Assembly (NCBI RefSeq): GCF_023101185.1
Contig: NZ_CP078077.1
Location: 310,001 to 374,000, forward strand
Reading direction: 5' to 3'
Length of the DNA: 64,000 nt
Source: Microbacterium galbinum
GTDB lineage: Bacteria; Actinomycetota; Actinomycetes; Actinomycetales; Microbacteriaceae
The first letter of the stretch is position 1, and every line of letters starts with the position of its first letter. The translations under genes and the position numbers were made by a program. The notes below the pieces were generated by a model that ran no database searches, was not told the origin of the DNA, and saw nothing but the letters and a program-made list of their open reading frames with translations. This document shows, piece by piece, positions 43,969 to 52,864 of this stretch.

Positions 43969-45048
43969 ATGGCTTCCGTCGCGACTCAGGACGAACTCGG
44001 CACCCGCGTCGAGGATGCCCTCCGGCAACGCTTCGCCGAGCGCAGCTCCGCCGCCGAGAACTACGGAGAACCGTTCGCCGCGCTCTGGCGTGCCGCCGCG
44101 GCGCACGCGATGGGCGGCAAGATGATCCGTCCTCGCCTGCTCCTCGACGCGCACCGAGCGCTGTCGGCATCCGGTTCGGAGGTCGACCAGACAGCAGCCA
44201 TCGAGATCGCCGCAGAGGTCGAGCTGCTCCACTACGCCTTCCTCCTGCACGACGATGTGATCGACGGCGACCTCGTGCGTCGCCGGCAGCCGAACCTCAT
44301 CGGCACCCTCGCGGCGTCCACGGGCCGGGCGCGCGAGGATTCCGAGCTGCACTGGGCGCGCTCGAGCGCCATCCTCATGGGCGACCTGCTGCTGGCGACC
44401 TCGGTTCTCGGCTTCGCGCGCGCCCGCGTCTCGACCGCCGCACGTCTGCGCCTGCTCGACCTCATCGAGCACACCATCGTCGAGACCGTCGCCGGGGAGC
44501 ACATCGACGTCGGCCTGGGCGACGGGATCATCGAACCGGACCTCCGCACGATCCTGGAGATGAGCACCTACAAGACCGCGACCTACTCGTTCTCGCTCCC
44601 TCTGCGGGCGGCGGCGATCCTCGCCGGCGCCTCGACCGAGCTCGAAGACGACCTGGCGGCGATCGGCCGTCATCTCGGACTCGCCTTCCAGCTCCAGGAC
44701 GACCTGCTCTGCGTGTTCGGCGATCACGAGGTGCACGGCAAGGATGCGTTCTCCGACCTGCGCGAGGGCAAGGAGACGGCCATCATCGCCTATGCGCGGA
44801 TGACGACCGCCTGGCCCCACATCCGGCAGCACTTCGGCTCCACGATGCTCGACGAGCACGAGGCCGTGCGCATCCGCGAGCACCTGCGCGACTGCGGGGC
44901 CGAGCGATTCGTGCAGGGCCTCGTCGCCGATGAGCTCGCCGCGGCATCCGCGGTCGCGGTCGACATCGAGTCCGCGCACATCGTCTCGGGCGACGTCATC
45001 GACAGCATCCGCACCCTGATCGCGCGCATCGAGGGGCGCGCATCGTGA
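43969..45048 (+). CDS. crtE: geranylgeranyl diphosphate synthase
   Basis: A 359-residue trans-prenyltransferase. The first Asp-rich motif is HDDVIDGD (D95, D96, D99) and the second QLQDDLLCVFGD; GGKMIRPRLLL carries the allylic-diphosphate arginines. It makes C20 GGPP (possibly longer) for phytoene and, later, for C50 elongation supply. The stop overlaps the crtB start by four bases. Confidence 0.94.
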   Translation: MASVATQDELGTRVEDALRQRFAERSSAAENYGEPFAALWRAAAAHAMGGKMIRPRLLLDAHRALSASGSEVDQTAAIEIAAEVELLHYAFLLHDDVIDGDLVRRRQPNLIGTLAASTGRAREDSELHWARSSAILMGDLLLATSVLGFARARVSTAARLRLLDLIEHTIVETVAGEHIDVGLGDGIIEPDLRTILEMSTYKTATYSFSLPLRAAAILAGASTELEDDLAAIGRHLGLAFQLQDDLLCVFGDHEVHGKDAFSDLREGKETAIIAYARMTTAWPHIRQHFGSTMLDEHEAVRIREHLRDCGAERFVQGLVADELAAASAVAVDIESAHIVSGDVIDSIRTLIARIEGRAS

Positions 45049-45947
45049 CCGCATCGTCCGCGCCCGGCGGCGACGAATCCCTGCGCCGGTTCAGCAGGAC
45101 CGCCGAGATCGCCACCGCCGGCGTGATCCGCGCCTATTCCACGTCGTTCGGCATGGCGACCAAGCTGCTCGGCCCCCGCCACCGCCAGCACATCCGCAAC
45201 ATCTACGCGATGGTGCGGATCGCCGACGAGATCGTCGACGGCGTGGCCGCCGAGGCGGGGCTCGACGCCGGAGCGCAGGCCGACGCCCTGACGTCGTACA
45301 TCGCCGAGACCCACCGCTCTCTGCGCACGGGGTACAGCAGCGACCTCATCCTGCACGCCTTCGCGCAGACGGCGCGCGCGTGCGGCATCGGGGAGGACCT
45401 CACGCAGCCGTTCTTCGACTCGATGCGCGCCGACATTCCCTCGGCGGACGCGGCGGCGGCGTACGACGCCGACGCCCACGCACGGTACGTGTTCGGATCC
45501 GCAGAGGTGGTGGGCCTGATGTGCCTGCGCGTGTTCCTGCGAGACGCCGAGCGCACGCCCGCGCAGCTCGAGACGCTCGAGCACGGCGCACGCCAGCTCG
45601 GCGCCGCGTTCCAGAACGTGAACTTCCTGCGCGACCTCGCCGACGACACCGATCGTCTGCGCCGCAGCTATCTCGGCACGGCCGAGCGCCTCACCGACGC
45701 CGATCGCGACACCTGGGTCGCGACCGTCGAGACCCAGCTCGACGACGCCCGCGCCTCGATCCCGCTCCTCCCGAAGGATGCGCGCGCCGCCGTGCGCAGC
45801 GCGCTCGCCCTGTTCGCCGCGCTCACCCGACGCGTCGCGAAGACCCCCGTCGACGACCTCTACCGACGGCGCGTGCGCGTGCCCGACCCGCTCAAGGCAG
45901 TGCTCGCCGCACGCTCCGTGCTCGTCACCGCGGTGGAGCCCCGATGA
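45045..45947 (+). CDS. crtB: phytoene synthase
   Basis: A 300-residue squalene/phytoene synthase. The two Asp-rich motifs are visible as VRIADEIVDG and NVNFLRDLADD, with YSTSFGMATKLL at the N-terminus. It condenses two GGPP to phytoene. The GTG start overlaps crtE (GTGA) and the stop overlaps crtI (ATGA), so translation is coupled on both sides. Confidence 0.95.
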   Translation: MTASSAPGGDESLRRFSRTAEIATAGVIRAYSTSFGMATKLLGPRHRQHIRNIYAMVRIADEIVDGVAAEAGLDAGAQADALTSYIAETHRSLRTGYSSDLILHAFAQTARACGIGEDLTQPFFDSMRADIPSADAAAAYDADAHARYVFGSAEVVGLMCLRVFLRDAERTPAQLETLEHGARQLGAAFQNVNFLRDLADDTDRLRRSYLGTAERLTDADRDTWVATVETQLDDARASIPLLPKDARAAVRSALALFAALTRRVAKTPVDDLYRRRVRVPDPLKAVLAARSVLVTAVEPR

Positions 45948-47542
45948 GCCGGGTGGTGGTGATCGGCGCCGGCGTCGCAGGACTCGCGACGGCGGGCCTG
46001 CTCGCACGCGACGGCCACGAGGTGCTCGTCCTCGAGAAGAACGCACAGGTCGGCGGGCGCGCGGGCAGCATCGAGCGCGACGGCTTCCGCTTCGACACCG
46101 GCCCCTCCTGGTATCTGATGCCTGAGGTCTTCGACCACTGGTTCGCGATGATGGGCACGTCGGCCGCCGAACAGCTCGACCTCGTGCCGCTCGACCCCGG
46201 CTATCGCGTGTTCCGTCAGCCGCAGGGCGATGCGGCGACCTCGGAGGTGACGGTGCCGGCGGGGCGCGACGCCGTCTCCCGGCTGTTCGAGTCGCGCGAG
46301 CCGGGTGCGGCGAGCGCGCTGTCCGACTACCTCGACTCGGCCCACCACGCGACCTCGATGGCCGAGAAGTACTTCCTCTACAACCCGTTCACTCGGCTGA
46401 CGACGCTGACGACCGGAGAAGTGCTGCGCGCTGCTCCGCGGCTGTTCTCCCTCCTGGGCACGCGCCTGCAGTCCTTCGCGGGCCGACGGTTCCGCGATCC
46501 GCTGCTCCGGCAGATCCTCGGCTATCCGGCGGTCTTCCTCGGCACCGATCCGCGCAGCGCCCCCGCGATGTACCACCTCATGAGCGCGCTCGACCTCGAC
46601 GAGGGCGTCAGTTACCCCCAGGGCGGTTTCTGGGGCGTCGCTCTGCGCATCGAGGCGCTGGCCCGCGACGCGGGCGCGCGCATCGTGACCGAGGCGGAGG
46701 TCACCGGCATCCGCACCACCGGCCGCGGTCGGGCGACGCGCGCGACCGGCGTGGAATGGACGGATGCCGCCGGCGAACGCCACGTCGAAGACGCCGACAT
46801 CGTGGTCTCCGGCGCCGATCTGCACCACACCGAGACCGCGCTCCTGCCCGCCGAGCAGCGCAGCTATCCCGAGTCCTGGTGGAGCCGACGCACGAGCGGC
46901 CCCGGCGCGGTGCTCGTCATGCTCGGCGTGCGCGGTGCGCTCCCCGAGCTGCCGCACCACTCCCTGTTCTTCACCGACGACTGGGACGCGAACTTCGACG
47001 CCATCTTCGGATCCGAGCAGCGCATCCCCTCCCCCGCCTCGACGTACGTCTGCCGCCCCAGCGCGACCGACGACGCCGTGGCCCCGGCCGGTCACGAGAA
47101 CCTCTTCATCCTCGTGCCGGTCCCCGCCGACCCCGACCTCGGCCACGGCGGCTCCGACGGCACCGGATCGGCGACGATCGAGCGCGCGGCCGACGCCGCG
47201 ATCGACCTCGTCTCGACGTGGGCGGGCATCCCCGACCTCCGAGAGCGGATCGTGGTGCGCGAGACCAAGGGACCGGCCGATTTCCGCGACGACTACCACT
47301 CGTGGAGCGGGGGGATGCTGGGGCCGGCGCACATCCTGTCGCAGAGCGCGATGTTCCGCGCGCAGAACGCCTCGAAGCGGGTGCGCGGCCTCTACTACGC
47401 GGGGGCGACGACGGCGCCGGGCGTCGGTGTGCCGATGTGCCTGATCAGCGCGGAGATCGTGCTCAAGCGCATCCGCGGCGATCACTCCGCCGGCCCCCTT
47501 CCGGAGCCCGCGCGCACTCCCCGCGGATCGACGGGGCGCTGA
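45944..47542 (+). CDS. crtI: phytoene desaturase
   Basis: A 532-residue CrtI-type flavoprotein. The N-terminal dinucleotide fold VVVIGAGVAGLATAGLLARDGHEVLVLEKNAQVGGRAG (residues 4-41) and FDTGPSWYLMPEVF are diagnostic; the C-terminus has RGLYYAGATTAPGVGVPMCLISAEIV. It introduces four double bonds to give lycopene, at the membrane. The stop overlaps the crtYe start by one base (TGATG). Confidence 0.96.
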   Translation: MSRVVVIGAGVAGLATAGLLARDGHEVLVLEKNAQVGGRAGSIERDGFRFDTGPSWYLMPEVFDHWFAMMGTSAAEQLDLVPLDPGYRVFRQPQGDAATSEVTVPAGRDAVSRLFESREPGAASALSDYLDSAHHATSMAEKYFLYNPFTRLTTLTTGEVLRAAPRLFSLLGTRLQSFAGRRFRDPLLRQILGYPAVFLGTDPRSAPAMYHLMSALDLDEGVSYPQGGFWGVALRIEALARDAGARIVTEAEVTGIRTTGRGRATRATGVEWTDAAGERHVEDADIVVSGADLHHTETALLPAEQRSYPESWWSRRTSGPGAVLVMLGVRGALPELPHHSLFFTDDWDANFDAIFGSEQRIPSPASTYVCRPSATDDAVAPAGHENLFILVPVPADPDLGHGGSDGTGSATIERAADAAIDLVSTWAGIPDLRERIVVRETKGPADFRDDYHSWSGGMLGPAHILSQSAMFRAQNASKRVRGLYYAGATTAPGVGVPMCLISAEIVLKRIRGDHSAGPLPEPARTPRGSTGR

Positions 47543-47889
47543 TGGGCTTCGTGTACCTGGCCGCCCTGCTGGTCTCGACGGGCTGCATGCTGCTGCTCGA
47601 CCGGCGCTTCCGACTGTTCTTCTGGCGGGATGCGATCGCGGCGACCGTCGTCACGATCGCGGGTCTGGCGTTCTTCCTGATCTGGGACGTCTTCGGCATC
47701 GTCACCGGCATCTTCTACCGGGGCGAGGGCGCGATCGCGACGGGCATCGTGATCGCTCCCGAGATGCCGCTCGAGGAGCCGGTCTTCCTCACGTTCCTGG
47801 TGATCTGCACGATGGTCGTCTACACGGGGGCGGTGCGCCTGCTCACCCACGGCCGCGCTCGCCCGGTGCCGAGCGAGGAGGCGCGATGA
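47542..47889 (+). CDS. crtYe: lycopene cyclase subunit CrtYe
   Basis: A 115-residue membrane protein with three hydrophobic helices and the lycopene-cyclase domain motif PLEEPVFLTFLVICTMV. Actinobacterial heterodimeric cyclases consist of two such small subunits. With CrtYf it cyclises the ends of C40 or C50 chains. The gene overlaps both neighbours by one and four bases. Confidence 0.92.
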   Translation: MGFVYLAALLVSTGCMLLLDRRFRLFFWRDAIAATVVTIAGLAFFLIWDVFGIVTGIFYRGEGAIATGIVIAPEMPLEEPVFLTFLVICTMVVYTGAVRLLTHGRARPVPSEEAR

Positions 47890-48230
47890 CCTACCTGCAG
47901 CTCGCCGCGTGGTTCCTCGGCGCCGCCGTGGTGATCGCGATCGGCCTGACGCTCCTCGCTCGCGGTCGAGGTCCGCATGCCGGTGCCGTCGCCCTGACCG
48001 TCCTGGTGATGCTCACGCTGACGGCGGTGTTCGACACGATCATGATCGCGAGCGAACTCTTCCACTACGCCGGGCCGCAGCTGCTCGGCGTGCACATCGG
48101 CCTCGCCCCGATCGAGGACTTCGCGTATCCGCTCGCCGGCGCTCTGCTGCTGCCGGCGCTGTGGTCTGCGCTCCGCTCGCGGCGTACCGCCCCGGAGGAC
48201 GCTCCTTCCTCTGAGAGGACCCGCGCATGA
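47886..48230 (+). CDS. crtYf: lycopene cyclase subunit CrtYf
   Basis: A 114-residue membrane protein with three helices and the partner motif GLAPIEDFAYPLAGALLLPALW. Together with CrtYe it forms the heterodimeric cyclase; whether the rings are epsilon (decaprenoxanthin), gamma (sarcinaxanthin) or beta cannot be read from sequence by eye. Overlaps crtYe and crtEb by four bases each. Confidence 0.92.
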   Translation: MTYLQLAAWFLGAAVVIAIGLTLLARGRGPHAGAVALTVLVMLTLTAVFDTIMIASELFHYAGPQLLGVHIGLAPIEDFAYPLAGALLLPALWSALRSRRTAPEDAPSSERTRA

Positions 48231-49117
48231 CCGCACCCGCCGCCCGCCCGTCGCTCGCCCGCGACCTGGGGCAGATCCTGCTCTCGTCGCGCCCCATCAG
48301 CTGGATCAACACCGCGTTCCCGTTCGCCGCCGGTTACCTGCTCACGACGCGCGAACTCGACCTCACCGTCGTGATCGGCTTCGTGTACTTCCTGATCCCC
48401 TACAACCTCGCCATGTACGGGATCAACGACGTGTTCGACTACGCCTCGGATCTCGCGAACCCGCGCAAGGGGGGCATCGAGGGTGCGCTCCTCGCCCCGC
48501 GGATGCACCGCCCGACGCTGTGGGCTGCGGCGGTGTCGAACATCCCGTTCCTGGTCTACCTCGTCGTGGTGGGCAACGCCGCGTCGACCGCGTGGCTCGC
48601 GGTCAGCGTGTTCGCGGTGATCGCGTACTCCGCGCCTCGTCTGCGATTCAAGGAGCGCGCGTTCCTCGATTCGGTGACCTCGAGCCTGCACTTCGTGACC
48701 CCGGCGATCGTCGGACTGGCCCTGGCGGGCTCGGGCGTCACGCGCGACACCGTGCTCGTGCTCGTGGCCTTCTTCCTCTGGGGCATGGCGGCGCACGCGT
48801 TCGGCGCGGTGCAGGACGTCGGCCCCGACCGCGAAGCCGGCATCGGCTCGGTGGCGACCGTGATCGGCGCAGCCGCGACCGTGCGCCTCTCGCTGGGCCT
48901 GTGGGCGCTCGCCGGCATCCTGATGCTGCTGACGGCCTGGCCGGGACCGCTCGGTGCGCTGCTCGCCCTCCCCTACCTGATCAACGCCGCGCCGTGGTGG
49001 CGCGTGAGCGATGAGGACTCCGGCGCGACCAACCGAGCCTGGCGCCGCTTCATCTTCCTGAACTACTTCGCCGGCTTCCTGGCGACGATGATCCTCATCC
49101 TCGCCTGGGTCTCCTGA
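48227..49117 (+). CDS. crtEb: lycopene elongase, UbiA-type prenyltransferase
   Basis: A 296-residue UbiA-superfamily protein with about eight membrane helices. Asp-rich motifs are YGINDVFDYASDLANPRKGG and VQDVGPDREAGIGS, which bind Mg-diphosphate. CrtEb adds C5 units to both ends of lycopene to give C50 flavuxanthin-type products. It implies that the end product of this operon is a C50 carotenoid. Confidence 0.93.
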   Translation: MTAPAARPSLARDLGQILLSSRPISWINTAFPFAAGYLLTTRELDLTVVIGFVYFLIPYNLAMYGINDVFDYASDLANPRKGGIEGALLAPRMHRPTLWAAAVSNIPFLVYLVVVGNAASTAWLAVSVFAVIAYSAPRLRFKERAFLDSVTSSLHFVTPAIVGLALAGSGVTRDTVLVLVAFFLWGMAAHAFGAVQDVGPDREAGIGSVATVIGAAATVRLSLGLWALAGILMLLTAWPGPLGALLALPYLINAAPWWRVSDEDSGATNRAWRRFIFLNYFAGFLATMILILAWVS

Positions 49118-49144
49118 CCCTGCACCACCCGAAAGGCCCTCACC

Positions 49145-51331
49145 ATGCCCCGATCCGACCGCGCCACGACGCCGACCATCCGCGAACGCTCACGCCGCCA
49201 CTCCTGGGTGCGCGTGTTCCTGCCGGTCGCCCTCATCCTGGTCTGGCTCGTGGGCGCGTCGCTCGGCGGCCCGCTCTTCGGCAAGGTCGACGAGGTCTCC
49301 TCCAACGACCAGACCACCTACCTCCCCGAGTCGGCGGACGCCACCCAGGTGCAGGAGCTGCTGGGCGATTTCCGCGACAGCGATGAGATCCCCGCGATCG
49401 CCGTCTTCACCTCCGAGTCGACGCTGACGGATGCCGAGATCTCCGCGATCACGGACGCCGTCGCCGACACCCCCTCGCTCGAGGGCATCGCCGACGACGT
49501 CTCGCCCGCGCTCGTCTCCGACGACGGATACGCGGTGCAGGCGTTCATCCCGATCAGTGGAGACGCCGAGCTGAAGGACGTCACGGCCGAGCTCGGCGAC
49601 GAGCTGCGCGCCTCCGCCCCGGACGGCGTCAGCGTGTACATCACCGGCCCCGCCGGATTCACCGCCGATCTCGCCGCCGGGTTCGCGGGCATCGACGGAC
49701 TCCTCCTGGGCGTCGCGCTCCTCGCCGTTCTGGTGATCCTCGTGCTCGTCTACCGCTCGTTCCTGCTGCCGCTCGTGGTGCTCTCCACCAGCCTCTTCGC
49801 GCTCTGCGTCGCTCTGCTGGTGGTGTGGTGGCTCGCGAAGTTCGAGGTCCTGCTGCTGAGCGGGCAGACCCAGGGCATCCTCTTCATCCTCGTCATCGGC
49901 GCCGCGACCGACTACGCGCTGCTGTTCGTCGCGCGCTTCCGCGAGGAACTGCGCATCGCGGAAGACAAGGGCACGGCGGTCATGGCCGCGTGGAAGGGGT
50001 CGTTCGAGCCGATCGTCGCCTCCGGCGGCACGGTGATCGCGGGTCTGCTGTGCCTGCTGCTGAGCGATCTCAAGTCGAACAGCACCCTCGGTCCGGTCGC
50101 GGCGATCGGCATCGTCTTCGCGATGCTCGCGGCGCTCAGCCTGCTGCCCGCACTGCTGCTGCTCTTCGGCCGCGCGGTGTTCTGGCCGCGGCGGCCGCGA
50201 TTCGAGCCGGAGGTCGTCGCCGAAGAGCACGGCATGCGCACCACGGGCCTCTGGGCGCGCCTCGCGGGAGTCATCACCCGTCGCCCGCGTGTGATCTGGA
50301 TCGTCACGACGCTGGTGTTGCTCGCCGGCGCCGCGGGCATCACTCAGCTCAACGCGGTGGGCGTGCCGCAGTCCGATCTCGTGCTCGGCGCGTCCGACGC
50401 GCGCGACGGCCAGGCGGCGCTCGGTGAGCACTTCCCGGGCGGTTCGGGCAGCCCGGCCTACGTGATCGTCGCCGAGGACTCCCTGCAGGATGCCGCAGAC
50501 GTGCTGCTCGCGAACGACGGCGTCGACAGCGTCGCGGTCACGGCATCCGATTCCCCCAGCGGAACCGCGAGCGTGACGACCGATGGCATCGTCGCGGTCG
50601 GCCCTCCCGGAACCGCCGCCCCCGATCCGACGGTCGTCGACGGTGAGGTGCTGCTGCAGGCGACGCTCACCGACGCCGCCGATTCGGATGCCGCGGCCGA
50701 GACCGTCCGCTCCCTGCGTACCGAGCTCGCCGGCGTCGACGCCCTGGTCGGCGGCGTGACGGCGACGGCGATCGACACGAACGACGCGTCGATCCACGAT
50801 CGCAATCTGATCATCCCCGTGATCCTCGTCGTCATCATGCTGATCCTGATGCTGCTTCTGCGCTCGATCCTCGCGCCGGTGCTCCTGATCCTCACCACGG
50901 TGCTGTCGTTCGGCACCGCGATGGGCGTCTCGGCTCTGGTCTTCAACGGCATCTTCGACTTCCCCGGGGCGGACCCCGCCGTGCCGCTCTACGGTTTCGT
51001 CTTCCTCGTCGCCCTCGGCATCGACTACAACATCTTCCTGATGACGCGCGTGCGCGAGGAATCCCTGGCGCACGGCACGCGCGAGGGTGTGCTGCGCGGA
51101 CTGTCGATCACGGGCGGCGTCATCACCTCGGCGGGCCTCGTGCTGGCCGCGACGTTCGCCGCGCTCTCGGTGATCCCCATCCTCTTCCTCGTGCAGCTCG
51201 CGTTCATCGTGGCGTTCGGGGTGCTGCTCGACACGTTCATCGTGCGGTCGCTGCTCGTGCCCGCGCTCGCCTACGACATCGGCAAGAAGATCTGGTGGCC
51301 GTCGAAGCTCTGGCGCCGGGGCCTGGACTGA
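49145..51331 (+). CDS. MMPL/RND-family membrane transporter of the crt operon
   Basis: A 728-residue RND-type protein with two repeats, each a periplasmic loop after the first helix and then five helices. The proton-relay GxxxDY motifs appear as GAATDYALLFVARF and LGIDYNIFLMTRV. The gene starts 27 bases after crtEb, with a GAAAGG site. In Corynebacterium an MMPL gene lies inside the crt operon just after crtE; here it is at the end. Function in carotenoid or lipid export is not established. Confidence 0.92.
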   Translation: MPRSDRATTPTIRERSRRHSWVRVFLPVALILVWLVGASLGGPLFGKVDEVSSNDQTTYLPESADATQVQELLGDFRDSDEIPAIAVFTSESTLTDAEISAITDAVADTPSLEGIADDVSPALVSDDGYAVQAFIPISGDAELKDVTAELGDELRASAPDGVSVYITGPAGFTADLAAGFAGIDGLLLGVALLAVLVILVLVYRSFLLPLVVLSTSLFALCVALLVVWWLAKFEVLLLSGQTQGILFILVIGAATDYALLFVARFREELRIAEDKGTAVMAAWKGSFEPIVASGGTVIAGLLCLLLSDLKSNSTLGPVAAIGIVFAMLAALSLLPALLLLFGRAVFWPRRPRFEPEVVAEEHGMRTTGLWARLAGVITRRPRVIWIVTTLVLLAGAAGITQLNAVGVPQSDLVLGASDARDGQAALGEHFPGGSGSPAYVIVAEDSLQDAADVLLANDGVDSVAVTASDSPSGTASVTTDGIVAVGPPGTAAPDPTVVDGEVLLQATLTDAADSDAAAETVRSLRTELAGVDALVGGVTATAIDTNDASIHDRNLIIPVILVVIMLILMLLLRSILAPVLLILTTVLSFGTAMGVSALVFNGIFDFPGADPAVPLYGFVFLVALGIDYNIFLMTRVREESLAHGTREGVLRGLSITGGVITSAGLVLAATFAALSVIPILFLVQLAFIVAFGVLLDTFIVRSLLVPALAYDIGKKIWWPSKLWRRGLD

Positions 51332-51370
51332 GTCTCTGCCGAGCCTCGGGGGCCTGACGTATCCGGTCGC

Positions 51371-51376
51371 TAGACT
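51371..51376 (+). promoter_or_regulatory. -10 element of tRNA-Arg gene
   Basis: TAGACT lies nine bases upstream of the first base of the mature tRNA, the expected distance for a tRNA promoter -10. Confidence 0.6.
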
Positions 51377-51385
51377 GGATTCCAG

Positions 51386-51459
51386 GCCCCCGTAGCTCAG
51401 CAGGATAGAGCAGCCCTCTCCTAAAGGGCAGGTCGCAGGTTCGAATCCTGTCGAGGGCA
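51386..51459 (+). tRNA. tRNA-Arg(CCT)
   Basis: A 74-base cloverleaf without encoded CCA (ACC then G follows). The anticodon stem GCCCU/AGGGC encloses CUCCUAA, anticodon CCU, reading AGG. The T loop is UUCGAAU. The acceptor stem GCCCCCG/CGAGGGC has a C5-A68 mismatch. AGG is rare in such genomes, so this is a minor-codon tRNA. Confidence 0.93.
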
Positions 51460-51494
51460 CCGATGATCATCCGACGACGAGTGGGGACACGACG

Positions 51495-51998
51495 ATGACC
51501 GATCCGACACAGAACCCGTACGTTCCGCCGCCGGCACCGGACGCGGGCATACCCCCGGTCTCGCCGGCTACGTCGGTGCCGCCCGTTCCCCCGGCACCCA
51601 CCGCGAGCCCGCTCGGGTACCAGCCGCCGCCCGCGCCGCAGTATGCGCCGCCGGTCGCACCGCAGTACGCAACGCCGCCGCAACCCGTCCAGCCCCCGCA
51701 GCAGGTCGCGCCCTACGGCTACCCCGGCCAGGCCCCCGTACCCGCCGGTCGGAAGCAGACGTCACCGCAGACCAGCAGCATCATCTCGGTCGTCGCCGGA
51801 GCGGTCTCGATCATCGTCCTGCCCTGGATCGCCGGATTCATCGGCATCGGGATGGGCGTGTTCACCCTCCGCACGCAGTCGACCGCACGTCGTCAGGGGC
51901 TTCCCACCAGCGGTGCCCATACGACGATGGCGATCATCGGGATCGTGCTCGGCTCGATCGGCATCCTCGCGAAACTCGCGCTCGACTACTTCCTCTGA
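51495..51998 (+). CDS. Pro-rich membrane protein, DUF4190-like
   Basis: A 167-residue protein. Residues 1-90 are Pro/Ala/Tyr/Gln-rich and disordered, with PQYAPPVAPQYA-type repeats; residues about 95-167 contain two membrane helices around a small loop, as in DUF4190 proteins. Probably anchored in the membrane with the low-complexity part in the cytoplasm. Function unknown. Confidence 0.8.
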   Translation: MTDPTQNPYVPPPAPDAGIPPVSPATSVPPVPPAPTASPLGYQPPPAPQYAPPVAPQYATPPQPVQPPQQVAPYGYPGQAPVPAGRKQTSPQTSSIISVVAGAVSIIVLPWIAGFIGIGMGVFTLRTQSTARRQGLPTSGAHTTMAIIGIVLGSIGILAKLALDYFL

Positions 51999-52028
51999 TC
52001 CGTTCCGAGTCGCGCCTGTCGCTCGCGG

Positions 52029-52526
52029 TCAGGCCGCCAGCGCCAGGTACGGCTCCCACCGCGGGTCGCTGCGCTCGGTGCCGCGCACGGTCCATGCCGT
52101 GCCGTGCGGTGGCCGAGGAACGAACCGCAGTTCCCAGCGCATCTCCTGCGGTGTGCGATTGCTCTTCACGTTGTTGCAGCGCAGGCAGCAGGCGACGAGG
52201 TTCTCCCACGAGTCGGCTCCGCCTCGCGAACGCGGCATCACGTGGTCGATGGTCGATGCCGCCTTGCCGCAGTAGCCGCAGCGGTGATTGTCGCGGCGCA
52301 GCACGCCGCGACGCGTGACCGGCACGCGTCTGCTGTTCGGCACGCGCACGTAACGCGAGAGGATGATCACCGCCGGGCGGTCGTAGGCACCGCGGCTCCC
52401 CCAGACGGGGTCCCCCTCGATGCGTTCGATCACGGAGGCCTTGTCGTTCATCACGAGCACGAGGGCCCGCTTGAACGACACGATCGCCAGGGGCTCGTAG
52501 CCCGCGTTCAGGACAAGTGTGCGCAT
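52029..52526 (-). CDS. HNH endonuclease family protein
   Basis: A 165-residue protein with a C-terminal HNH domain: RRDNHRCGYCGKAASTIDHVMPRSRGGADSWENLVACCLRCNNVKSNRT, including zinc-binding CxxC pairs and the D-H/N/N active-site residues (about 78-126). The N-terminal half (LVLNAGYEPLAIVSFKRALVLVMNDKA) is the conserved extension of a widespread actinobacterial family. It is chromosomal and single, without a methylase partner. A GAGGATG site precedes the ATG. Confidence 0.92.
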   Translation of the reverse strand: MRTLVLNAGYEPLAIVSFKRALVLVMNDKASVIERIEGDPVWGSRGAYDRPAVIILSRYVRVPNSRRVPVTRRGVLRRDNHRCGYCGKAASTIDHVMPRSRGGADSWENLVACCLRCNNVKSNRTPQEMRWELRFVPRPPHGTAWTVRGTERSDPRWEPYLALAA

Positions 52527-52864
52527 TCGTCATCCTCTCGATCCGCCGGGACGGCTTCCCGGCACTCTCGACTCACACGACGTCGTGCTGGCGGAGGAAT
52601 GATCGCAGAGACGAAAAAAGGCGCTGTCTAGAGACAGCGCCTTCTGCGCGCGGAAGAACCGCGGCGTCCCTGCGGGCAATGCCGGAGGACGTGACGACCG
52701 AGGTCATCCATGGTGCGGATACTCGGTTGCGTGTCCATCGGCTTCTCCCGTCAGTTCGACGACGGGTTCAGGCTAACCCATTACGGACGGTGCAGGGCGA
52801 AACAGCCGGTGAACGTTCGGGCGTGTTCGCCCAGCGATCGCCCCGCCGAGCGGCTCAAGAAAGG
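52527..52864. other. intergenic region with terminator
   Basis: This 338-bp stretch between the M23 peptidase 3' end and the HNH gene start holds the terminator at 52614-52643 and otherwise no gene or RNA that I recognise. Confidence 0.6.
52614..52643 (-). terminator. Rho-independent terminator of M23 peptidase gene
   Basis: AAGGCGCTGTC (52618-52628) pairs with GACAGCGCCTT (52633-52643) around a TAGA loop. The A-run at 52614-52619 becomes a U-tract in minus-strand transcripts, the textbook intrinsic terminator for the gene at 52865-53731. Confidence 0.9.

Noticed and set aside
51495..51765. Short Pro/Gln/Tyr-coding repeats that look like tandem DNA repeats
   Set aside because: The repetition is at protein level in a disordered N-terminus; no perfect DNA tandem array.
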